Shown here piece by piece: positions 1 through 5,110 of a DNA stretch of 5,764 bases. The notes beneath the pieces were generated by a model, which saw only the letters and a program-made list of their open reading frames with translations, made no database searches and was not told the origin of the DNA. The number at the start of each line of letters is the position of its first letter. Position 1 is the stretch's first letter. The stretch comes from Candidatus Krumholzibacteriia bacterium (GTDB lineage: Bacteria > Krumholzibacteriota > Krumholzibacteriia > LZORAL124-64-63), in contig DAOWLV010000229.1 in assembly GCA_030643455.1 (NCBI GenBank), positions 1-5,764 on the forward strand, written 5' to 3'. A program made the translations under genes and the position numbers.

Positions 1-581
1 CCCTGCTCCCGGATCAGGTTCGGCTCCTGATAAACCGGAGGTGCGATCCCGTTGGGTATGTAGGCCGTGGCCTGCTTGTGGTGTTCCACGTAGTGCTCGC
101 GCAGGGAACGTGAGACGACGATCGTCCGGTTGGGCAGGCCGACACTGGCTGACTCCCCCATGCGCAACACCCCCCTGGCGAATCGGCCCCATTTGTCCCG
201 CTGCCAGTCCAGGCCGTGCACGGTCACGACCGTCGCCTGCCGGTTGAACCAGCGGGGCAGGCCCGACAAAAGCCCGGGTCCCAGGGCATGGTAGTGGACC
301 ACGTCGGCGCCATGAAACAGGGCGTGCCCGGTGGACACGATGGTGTGGCTGATGGCATCCAGGTGTTTGGTGGGAATACTGGGCAACCGGCGGATGCGCA
401 CACCGGCCAGATCAGACGGCCCGTTGGCGTCGCTGTAGTGGGGACGGCTGTAGATATCCACATCGCAACCCAGCTTCGGCAATCTGGCCGCAAGCTCGGC
501 TACATGCTTTTCGATCCCGCCGTGAACGGGCGGATATCCCTTCTGGCCGATCATGGCCACGCGAATCGGTCTGGTAGCCAA
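1..581 (-). CDS. GT4-type (GT-B fold) glycosyltransferase, N-terminal part, cut by window edge
   Basis: The 193 visible codons encode the acceptor-binding N-terminal domain of a GT-B glycosyltransferase, a cytoplasmic enzyme that would add a sugar to a lipid-linked glycan. Visible family features are the glycine-rich loop near residues 11-22 (IGQKGYPPVHGG) followed by IEKHVAELAARL, then VVHYHALGPGL (94-104), VVTVHGLDW (118-126), VVSRSL (155-160) and YIPNG (174-178). This order is typical of GT4 enzymes from exopolysaccharide and O-antigen loci. The C-terminal nucleotide-sugar domain lies beyond base 1. The chosen start is TTG at 581, because GGCGGAG ends 5 bases upstream. An ATG at residue 10 falls inside the conserved loop and would remove its beginning. 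The gene follows the oxidoreductase by 26 bases on the same strand, so co-transcription is likely. Donor, acceptor and linkage cannot be read from this part. Confidence 0.9.
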   Translation of the reverse strand, partial: MATRPIRVAMIGQKGYPPVHGGIEKHVAELAARLPKLGCDVDIYSRPHYSDANGPSDLAGVRIRRLPSIPTKHLDAISHTIVSTGHALFHGADVVHYHALGPGLLSGLPRWFNRQATVVTVHGLDWQRDKWGRFARGVLRMGESASVGLPNRTIVVSRSLREHYVEHHKQATAYIPNGIAPPVYQEPNLIREQ

Positions 582-586
582 GAGTG

Positions 587-593
587 CTCCGCC
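587..593 (-). promoter_or_regulatory. Ribosome binding site supporting the TTG start of the glycosyltransferase
   Basis: On the minus strand the sequence reads GGCGGAG, then five bases (CACTC), then TTG. No ATG or GTG in this frame has a comparable site in front of it. This is why the TTG at 581 is preferred over the internal GTG (residue 8) or ATG (residue 10). Confidence 0.6.
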
Positions 594-607
594 TTTACCG
601 GTCCAGG

Positions 608-1633
608 TCAGGCAATGAGCTCCAGGGCGATGCGCCGGCCGTCTTCCTTGAGAGACAGGCAAGCCGCTTCGAGAACCTCGACGACCTTCAGGCCGTGCGT
701 GCCGTCGCTCTGGCAGGCCACCTTGTCCTGGATGAAATCCAGGAAGTGGGAGGCCTGTGCCTTCAGCGGCTCATAAGTCTCGACGTGCGGCAAGAAGATG
801 TCTCCGGAACGGTAAAGCAACTGGAACTCTCCGAAACCCTCGTAGTGCGGCTGCACATCCACGCCCTTGTCGTAGACGCGGATCTTCTCGGAGGGTGAGA
901 CATCATCATACACCAGCATCTTGCTGCTGCCTACAAAAGTGCACGTACGGATCTTGTTCGGATCCAGCCAGCTGACGTGGATGTGAACGATCTTGCCGCC
1001 GGGATACTCGAGGGTCACGAAAGCCACGTCCTCGATCCCCAGTTTCTTCTGGACGTAACAGTGCCCGGTCGCGGTGACGGCGACGGGTTCGGCCCCGAAC
1101 AGGAAATTGAGCATGGCCACGTCGTGGGGCGCGAGGTCCCAGATCACGTTGGCATCCTTCTGGAAGATACCCAGGTTCACCCGTGAGATGTTGACGTAGT
1201 AGATTTCCCCCAGCTCCCCATCGTCCAGGAGGGATTTGATCATCCGCACCGGAGGCGAATAGACGAAGGTGTGGCCGACCATGAGTTTCAGATCGCGAGC
1301 GGCCGCGGTTTTGATGAGGGTGCGGCAATCGGAGCTGTTGGTGGCCATGGGTTTTTCGATGAACAGGTGCTTGCCGGCCTCGAGGGCTTCCATACCCAGT
1401 TCAAAATGAGTCGACATCGGGGTGGCCACGACCACTGCGTCGACAGCGGGATCATTGATCAGGTCCCGGTAGTCGGTGGTTTGCCTCGTTTTGGGATAAA
1501 GAAGGCCTACGGTATCCAAACGCTTTTGGTCGAGGTCGGAAATGGCGATCAAACTGGCATCGGCCTGGCTGTTGAAATTCCTGATCAGGTTGGGTCCCCA
1601 GTACCCGCATCCGATCACACCAATTCCTATCAT
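608..1633 (-). CDS. Gfo/Idh/MocA-family NAD(P)-dependent sugar oxidoreductase
   Basis: This 341-residue protein has the two-domain layout of the Gfo/Idh/MocA family and close to its usual length. The N-terminal Rossmann fold begins with GVIGCGYWG (residues 5-13). The EKP motif at 93-95 carries the conserved lysine. The C-terminal domain has WDLAPHD (165-171), whose D166 and H170 match the usual catalytic Asp/His pair. The overall pattern, including GCGYWGPNLIRNF, resembles the WlbA/WbpB-like enzymes of polysaccharide loci that oxidise C3 of UDP-GlcNAc-type acids, but the substrate cannot be fixed. The family also includes myo-inositol 2-dehydrogenases, which is worth keeping in mind because ino1 lies nearby. 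The start is ATG 1633, immediately before the Rossmann strand. An in-frame extension of 21 residues to 1696 looks non-conserved. Only a weak Shine-Dalgarno (GAG) precedes the ATG. The gene lies between the sugar transferase and the glycosyltransferase on one strand. Confidence 0.93.
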   Translation of the reverse strand: MIGIGVIGCGYWGPNLIRNFNSQADASLIAISDLDQKRLDTVGLLYPKTRQTTDYRDLINDPAVDAVVVATPMSTHFELGMEALEAGKHLFIEKPMATNSSDCRTLIKTAAARDLKLMVGHTFVYSPPVRMIKSLLDDGELGEIYYVNISRVNLGIFQKDANVIWDLAPHDVAMLNFLFGAEPVAVTATGHCYVQKKLGIEDVAFVTLEYPGGKIVHIHVSWLDPNKIRTCTFVGSSKMLVYDDVSPSEKIRVYDKGVDVQPHYEGFGEFQLLYRSGDIFLPHVETYEPLKAQASHFLDFIQDKVACQSDGTHGLKVVEVLEAACLSLKEDGRRIALELIA

Positions 1634-1821
1634 TTTCGGCTCGCTTTCATTGGACGAGTGAACGATATCCGGCGGTGCCCGCAGTAGCTGGCGCACACCT
1701 TGAATATCGACGCAACGAAACCATGCTTTAAACCCTTACGAACTGCTGAGGATGGCACCCCGAAAAAGACGGGGAAATGATTGTCGCCCCGGCAGTCCGG
1801 ACTCGGGTCGGACTGCCGCTG
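1634..1821 (-). other. 188-base spacer between sugar transferase and oxidoreductase, with two stem-loops
   Basis: I see no credible gene here. The short open frames that cover it run out of frame into the sugar transferase and have no family resemblance. Starting 3 bases after the sugar transferase stop there is a strong stem-loop (1790-1818), listed separately. A second small hairpin lies at 1758-1774 (CCCCG stem, A/T-rich loop). No convincing promoter for the oxidoreductase was found, so it is probably transcribed from upstream by reading through these structures, possibly at a reduced level. Confidence 0.5.
1790..1818 (-). terminator. Stem-loop just after the sugar transferase stop; attenuator or RNA-stability element, no U-tract
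   Basis: The arms CGGCAGTCCG (1790-1799) and CGGACTGCCG (1809-1818) are perfect 10-base inverted repeats around a 9-base loop. The element begins 3 bases downstream of the sugar transferase stop in the direction of transcription. On the minus strand the 3' side continues GGGGCGACAATC, with no run of T, so it is not a standard intrinsic terminator. It could be a partial terminator, or a 3'-end-protecting stem setting the level of the first gene relative to the next two. The structure is certain on paper; its role is inferred. Confidence 0.4.
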
Positions 1822-2556
1822 CTAATACCCTCCGGTACCCTGAAGAACCACAGGAATGGTCTTGAGCAGGATTTTGAAATCCAGCCAGGGTGACCAGTTG
1901 TTGATGTAGCGGACATCCAGCCGAACCATTTCCTCGAAGGAGACAGTGCTGCGTCCACTGACCTGCCACAGGCCCGTGAGCCCCGGAACGGCCTTCAGGC
2001 GTTCCATGTGCCAGGGTTGGTAATTTTCAATCTCGTAGGCGATGGGAGGCCGTGGGCCGACCAGGGACATCTCGCCCATGATGATATTGAACAATTGGGG
2101 AAGTTCGTCCAGGGAGGACCTGCGCAACACGGTCCCGATCCTGGTGACGCGGGGATCGCACTTCATCTTGTAGAGCTGGTCCCCCGAATTCGTATCCAGG
2201 CAACCGTCGTCGTCGCCCCCGATGAACATGGAGACGAATTGCCGGTGGATGGCGTCGTCACTGTTGTGTTCCATGGAACGGAATTTGTAGAACTTGAAGG
2301 GCTTTCCATCCTTGCCCAGCCTTTCCTGTGCGAACAGGACGGGGCCGGAACTGGTCTTCTTGATCCACAAGGCGATCACCAGCATCACGGGCGAAACCAC
2401 GATGAGCATCAGGGATGCCACCACCAGGTCGAAGGCCCGTTTCAAACGGCCCTGGACTCCCAGATAGCGAGTGGTATCCGCGGGAATGAAAAGCTTAGGA
2501 GCATTAACGGAAAATTCGCCGTCAACAACCGCAAAAGCTGCCGCGTCTTCCTTCAT
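1822..2556 (-). CDS. Polyprenyl-phosphate sugar-1-phosphate transferase (monotopic phosphoglycosyl transferase)
   Basis: This enzyme moves a sugar-1-phosphate from a UDP-sugar to undecaprenyl phosphate at the inner face of the cytoplasmic membrane, the first step in building a lipid-linked glycan. The 244 residues contain one hydrophobic segment (about 43-64) with a central Ser-Pro (55-56), the helix break of the re-entrant membrane anchor in PglC-like enzymes. Then come QERLGKDGKPFKFYKFRSM (77-95), the catalytic Asp-Glu pair in LDELPQL (D150-E151), MSLVGPRPP (163-171), PGLTGLWQVSGR (191-202) and the C-terminal region ending TGGY. It lacks the extra N-terminal membrane helices of WbaP/WcaJ-type proteins, so it is the short form. 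ATG 2556 is chosen because AGGGGAG lies 9 bases upstream. A TTG at 2610 would add 18 residues without a ribosome site. It is the first gene of the minus-strand run. The sugar used is unknown. Confidence 0.95.
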   Translation of the reverse strand: MKEDAAAFAVVDGEFSVNAPKLFIPADTTRYLGVQGRLKRAFDLVVASLMLIVVSPVMLVIALWIKKTSSGPVLFAQERLGKDGKPFKFYKFRSMEHNSDDAIHRQFVSMFIGGDDDGCLDTNSGDQLYKMKCDPRVTRIGTVLRRSSLDELPQLFNIIMGEMSLVGPRPPIAYEIENYQPWHMERLKAVPGLTGLWQVSGRSTVSFEEMVRLDVRYINNWSPWLDFKILLKTIPVVLQGTGGY

Positions 2557-2565
2557 GTTGCCATT

Positions 2566-2572
2566 CTCCCCT
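2566..2572 (-). promoter_or_regulatory. Ribosome binding site deciding the sugar transferase start
   Basis: The minus strand reads AGGGGAG, nine bases, then ATG 2556. This is the strongest Shine-Dalgarno match near this gene. It lies inside the alternative longer reading frame that starts at TTG 2610, which has no such site, so the shorter protein is the better call. Confidence 0.65.
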
Positions 2573-2697
2573 GCCAAAGCAAAGTTGATGTATTCGAGGC
2601 TGAAAGACAATGAACGCGTTAGCTTTGGGCCATCTATTCCTTTCGGCTACATCCGTTCCAATTGCAACAAGCACCGATCAGGTGAGATTGGACAGAT

Positions 2698-2727
2698 ATA
2701 ATAGCACATGATTTAAGGTAATGTCCA
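2698..2727 (-). promoter_or_regulatory. Candidate sigma-70-type promoter for the polysaccharide gene run
   Basis: On the minus strand a -35 box TGGACA (2722-2727; five of six consensus bases) is followed after 18 bases by the -10 box TATTAT (2698-2703; five of six), preceded by TGC, an extended -10 motif. Nine consecutive A residues (2740-2748 read on the minus strand) lie where an upstream activating element would sit. Transcription would start near 2690, leaving a leader of roughly 135 bases before ATG 2556. This is the best promoter match found in the window, but it is a consensus match only. Confidence 0.45.
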
Positions 2728-2776
2728 CCCTCCAATTTGTTTTTTTTTCCTCTATCTCCTTCAAAAACAATCGAAT

Positions 2777-2805
2777 TTGACCATTTAGCCAAAGTCCTTT
2801 TAAAT
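2777..2805 (+). promoter_or_regulatory. Weak candidate promoter for ino1
   Basis: TTGACC (2777-2782; five of six -35 bases) is followed after 17 bases by TTAAAT (2800-2805; four of six -10 bases). It would give a leader of about 210 bases, containing the 2936-2982 hairpin. In AT-rich sequence such a match can arise by chance. No stronger plus-strand candidate was found between here and the gene. Confidence 0.22.
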
Positions 2806-2935
2806 AGAACCTTTGAATACAGTACTTTACCGTGCTGGTGCCAGGGCAAACCCCCACTCTTATGGAAGTTAATGACCTTTTAAAACCCAATAATTGTTTT
2901 GCCTTATGGGAGTCGTGGTCATAAACTGTGCGAAC

Positions 2936-2982
2936 CCGGATCACTCATGAGCGTTTCATCGAATCGCTCCTGACTGATCCGG
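2936..2982 (+). promoter_or_regulatory. Long imperfect hairpin in the ino1 leader; possible regulatory RNA element or operator dyad
   Basis: The arms 2936-2957 and 2961-2982 pair at 19 of 22 positions around an ATC loop. The outer eight pairs are CCGGATCA with TGATCCGG. The mismatches are C-C (2944/2974), T-C (2948/2970) and T-T (2954/2964). The structure ends 43 bases before the ino1 ATG and is followed by no T-run on either strand, so it is not an ordinary terminator. Its 3' arm holds GCTCCT (2966-2971), the exact complement of AGGAGC (3013-3018) at the ino1 ribosome site, so a second fold that hides the site is possible. The left arm also contains the palindrome CTCATGAG (2944-2951), so a protein-bound DNA dyad is an alternative. 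Confidence 0.45.
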
Positions 2983-3010
2983 AACTTATCGCCTTCACTG
3001 AACCATTTTG

Positions 3011-3017
3011 AGAGGAG
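3011..3017 (+). promoter_or_regulatory. Ribosome binding site of ino1
   Basis: AGAGGAG ends eight bases before ATG 3026 and selects it over the in-frame TTG at 3008, which would place the Shine-Dalgarno sequence inside the coding region. The overlapping AGGAGC is complementary to part of the upstream hairpin. Confidence 0.75.
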
Positions 3018-3025
3018 CCAGAGAT

Positions 3026-4342
3026 ATGTCTGATAAGCTTCAAATCAAGCCCGCATCGGGCAAGCTGGGGATCCTGACGCCCGGCATGGGAGCTGTCTCC
3101 ACCACCTTCATCGCCGGTGTCCATGCCATCCGCGATGGATTGCGCCTGCCCATCGGCAGTTTCACCCAGATGGGCCACATCCGACTGGGTAAACGGACCG
3201 AGGACCGCCAACCCCTGGTTCGCAATTTCGTCCCCGTGGCCGGTCTCGAAGACCTGGTGTTCGGCGGGTGGGACATTTTCGAGGATTCCGTCTACGACGC
3301 GGCCGTCAATGCCGGCGTGCTGGAAAAAGAACTGCTGGACCATCTCAAACCCCAGCTGGAAAAGATCAAACCGATGAAGGCCGTCTTCGACCAGTATTAC
3401 GTGAAAAAACTCGAAGGCACCCATGTCAAGACCGGCACCAAGATGGAACTGGCCGAAGCCCTCATGCAGGACATGGAAAACTTCAAGAAGGAAAACGGCT
3501 GCGACCGCCTGGTGATGGTGTGGTGCGGATCCACGGAAATCTACATGACCAAGACCGCAGTGCATGAAAACGTGGCGGCTTTCGAGAAGGGACTCCGTGA
3601 AGACAGCAAGGACATCCCCCCCAGCATGATCTACGCCTATGCGGCCATCAAGATGGGCGTCCCCTATGCCAACGGCGCCCCGAACCTGAGCGGCGACGTT
3701 CCGGCTCTCGAGGAACTCGCCAAGGAAATGGGCAGCGGTACCTGCGGCAAGGACTTCAAGACCGGTCAGACCCTGATGAAGACCATCCTGGCGCCTGGTT
3801 TCAAGGCCCGCCAGTTGGGCCTGGCGGGATGGTTCTCCACGAATATCCTGGGCAACCGGGATGGCGAGGTCCTGGACGATCCCGAATCCTTCAAGACCAA
3901 GGAAGAGTCGAAGCTCAGCGTGCTGGACAGCATCCTGCAGCCGGAACTCTATCCCGACCTGTACGGCAATCTCTACCACAAGGTGCGGATCAACTACTAT
4001 CCGCCCCGGGGTGACAACAAGGAAGGCTGGGACAACATCGACATCTTCGGCTGGTGTGGACGCCCCATGCAGATCAAGGTCGATTTCCTTTGCCGCGACT
4101 CCATCCTGGCCGCGCCGCTGGTGCTGGATCTGGCCCTGTTGCTGGATCTGGGCAAGCGTGCGGGCCTGCCTGGCGGCATCCAGGAGTGGCTGTCCTTCTA
4201 CTTCAAGAGCCCGGTGACCCCGGAGGGTTTGACTGCTGAGCATGACCTCTTCATCCAGCAGACCAAACTCAAGAACACCCTGCGCTGGATGATGGGTGAA
4301 GAGGTCATCACGCATCTGGGCCGGGAGTACTACGACGGTTGA
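3026..4342 (+). CDS. ino1: Inositol-3-phosphate synthase (myo-inositol-1-phosphate synthase, EC 5.5.1.4)
   Basis: This NAD-dependent cytoplasmic enzyme turns glucose 6-phosphate into 1D-myo-inositol 3-phosphate, the committed step of inositol synthesis. The 438-residue protein has family motifs throughout. The N-terminal nucleotide-binding loop is GILTPGMGAVS (15-25). NGAPN is at 216-220. GKDFKTGQTLMKT (241-253) corresponds to the GDDFKSGQTK-type block with an active-site lysine. NILGNRDGEVLDDP (273-286), RINYYPPRGDNKEGWDN (321-337) and CRDSILAAPLVLDL (356-369) follow. The length lies between short actinobacterial or archaeal enzymes and the roughly 510-residue eukaryotic ones. The nucleotide-binding loop differs from the eukaryotic GWGGNNGS form, as in other bacterial long-form members. 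A hairpin-containing leader precedes the gene and an intrinsic terminator follows. It diverges from the polysaccharide genes. The fate of the product (phospholipid, osmolyte or glycan) is not shown here. Confidence 0.95.
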   Translation: MSDKLQIKPASGKLGILTPGMGAVSTTFIAGVHAIRDGLRLPIGSFTQMGHIRLGKRTEDRQPLVRNFVPVAGLEDLVFGGWDIFEDSVYDAAVNAGVLEKELLDHLKPQLEKIKPMKAVFDQYYVKKLEGTHVKTGTKMELAEALMQDMENFKKENGCDRLVMVWCGSTEIYMTKTAVHENVAAFEKGLREDSKDIPPSMIYAYAAIKMGVPYANGAPNLSGDVPALEELAKEMGSGTCGKDFKTGQTLMKTILAPGFKARQLGLAGWFSTNILGNRDGEVLDDPESFKTKEESKLSVLDSILQPELYPDLYGNLYHKVRINYYPPRGDNKEGWDNIDIFGWCGRPMQIKVDFLCRDSILAAPLVLDLALLLDLGKRAGLPGGIQEWLSFYFKSPVTPEGLTAEHDLFIQQTKLKNTLRWMMGEEVITHLGREYYDG

Positions 4343-4377
4343 TGAACCGCGTCGTTGTGGTCAGTTGTTTTTACATC

Positions 4378-4410
4378 GCCGGCCCCGGACAGATCCGGGG
4401 CCGGCATTTT
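4378..4410 (+). terminator. Intrinsic terminator after ino1
   Basis: A perfect 12-base-pair GC-rich stem, GCCGGCCCCGGA (4378-4389) with TCCGGGGCCGGC (4394-4405), encloses a CAGA loop and is followed by ATTTT. It begins 35 bases after the ino1 stop. The T-run is short, so some read-through into the downstream hydrolase gene is possible. There is no T-run on the opposite strand, so it acts in the plus direction only. Confidence 0.85.
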
Positions 4411-4450
4411 GGATCCCTGCCGGCCTGGGCTGTCGGGGATGAGGTCATCC

Positions 4451-5110
4451 ATGGACTGGAAGCTGGAAGTTCTACCCGTCGGACCACTGCAGATGAACGC
4501 GGTCCTTTTGACGAGCAAAGGTCCCGGAGGAAATGAAGCGATCCTGATTGATCCGGGTGAGGAACCCGACCGTCTCCTGGCTGCGGTCGAAGCATCGGGT
4601 TGTAAACTGACAGCCCTGCTGGCCACCCATGGACACTTCGATCATGTCGGGGCGACTGCCGCTGTCCAGGACGTTCACGACCTGCCCCTTGTCTGCCATC
4701 CGGACGACTTGCCGCTGATCCAGGAAATGCCGGCCATCCAACGGGCCTATGGCTTTCCCACCACCGCCATACCCCGTTGCCTGCCTGAACTGTCCCATGG
4801 GACCACGTTGCCCTTTGCCGGTGGTACGATCCAGGTCCGGCATGTTCCAGGTCATTCCCCGGGACAGGTCATGTTCATCCTGCCGGAGCCTTCCAGCGGA
4901 TCCGGACCCGGCTGCGCCATCGTCGGTGATTGTCTGTTCGCGGGATCGATCGGCCGCACCGATCTGCCGGGAGGGGATTTCGCTACCCTGGAAAAAAGTA
5001 TCCGGGAGCACATCTATACGCTCCCGGATGACACCATCGTTGTTTCAGGTCATGGACCCGACACGACCGTGGGCCGTGAAAAAACGACCAACCCCTTCGT
5101 CAGGGGCTAG
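4451..5110 (+). CDS. Metallo-beta-lactamase-fold hydrolase, glyoxalase II-like (YcbL type)
   Basis: This 219-residue soluble protein belongs to the short single-domain glyoxalase II-like hydrolases, which cleave thioesters or related bonds with a two-metal centre. The full ligand set is visible: THGHFDH (59-65, giving H60, H62, D64, H65), H135 in HVPGHSPG, D160 in GDCLF and H201 in SGHGPDT. GSIGRTDLPGGD (165-176) and the C-terminal REKTTNPF are typical of this subgroup. No signal peptide is present, so it is cytoplasmic. ATG 4451 is chosen with GAGG six bases upstream. A longer frame from 4355 would start inside the ino1 terminator region. The gene starts 40 bases after that terminator with no clear promoter of its own, so it may depend on read-through. 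Its stop overlaps that of the convergent ParA gene. The true substrate is unknown. Confidence 0.92.
   Translation: MDWKLEVLPVGPLQMNAVLLTSKGPGGNEAILIDPGEEPDRLLAAVEASGCKLTALLATHGHFDHVGATAAVQDVHDLPLVCHPDDLPLIQEMPAIQRAYGFPTTAIPRCLPELSHGTTLPFAGGTIQVRHVPGHSPGQVMFILPEPSSGSGPGCAIVGDCLFAGSIGRTDLPGGDFATLEKSIREHIYTLPDDTIVVSGHGPDTTVGREKTTNPFVRG
5000..5029. repeat. Perfect 10-base inverted repeat inside the hydrolase gene
   Basis: ATCCGGGAGC (5000-5009) and GCTCCCGGAT (5020-5029) flank a 10-base spacer near the 3' end of the hydrolase gene, encoding the segment around IREHIYTLPDD. In RNA from either strand it would form a stable stem. It may be a by-product of codon choice, or it may help end transcription arriving from the convergent ParA gene. 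No T-run follows on the minus strand. Confidence 0.5.

Larger units (their letters stand above)
2557..3025. other. AT-rich divergent intergenic region between sugar transferase and ino1
   Basis: This 469-base stretch separates two divergently transcribed genes and is clearly richer in A and T than its flanks, especially 2690-2930. It contains a candidate minus-strand promoter (2698-2727) with an A9 tract upstream of it, a weaker plus-strand promoter candidate (2777-2805) and a long hairpin in the ino1 leader (2936-2982). Open frames of 71 to 88 codons on the minus strand here show no family resemblance and no good ribosome site, so I do not call them genes. No tRNA, CRISPR array, insertion sequence or recognised riboswitch is visible. 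Confidence 0.7.

Noticed and set aside
1728..1969. Two overlapping minus-strand frames of 76 and 77 codons
   Set aside because: They lie out of frame over the conserved C-terminus of the sugar transferase and the stem-loop spacer. They are shadows.
2697..2702. Perfect TATAAT on the plus strand
   Set aside because: No -35 match lies at suitable spacing upstream. The bases are better explained as the opposite strand of the minus-strand -10 region.
2828..2848. TGGCAC on the minus strand, resembling half of a sigma-54 promoter
   Set aside because: Five bases further on the sequence is CGG where a TTGC-type -12 element is required, so the second half is missing.
2796..2884. Direct repeat CCTTTTAAA at 2796-2804 and 2876-2884, 80 bases apart
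   Set aside because: Nine bases in AT-rich sequence, with no further copies noticed. It is too weak to call a repeat family or iteron.
2634..2944. Two minus-strand open frames of 71 and 88 codons in the AT-rich intergenic region
   Set aside because: They overlap each other in different frames, cover the promoter candidates, show no recognisable domain and have no Shine-Dalgarno sequence at the start.
4122..4151. Tandem 12-base repeat TGCTGGATCTGG with an 18-base period in ino1
   Set aside because: It encodes the VLDLAL-LLDLGK helix, a conserved Leu-Asp-Leu pattern of the enzyme, so it is explained by protein sequence.
2945..4315. A 456-codon open frame on the minus strand covering nearly all of ino1
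   Set aside because: It is the antisense shadow of a gene whose conserved motifs run along its whole length. The translation is rich in His, Val, Leu and Phe, lacks any family motif, and has no independent ribosome site.
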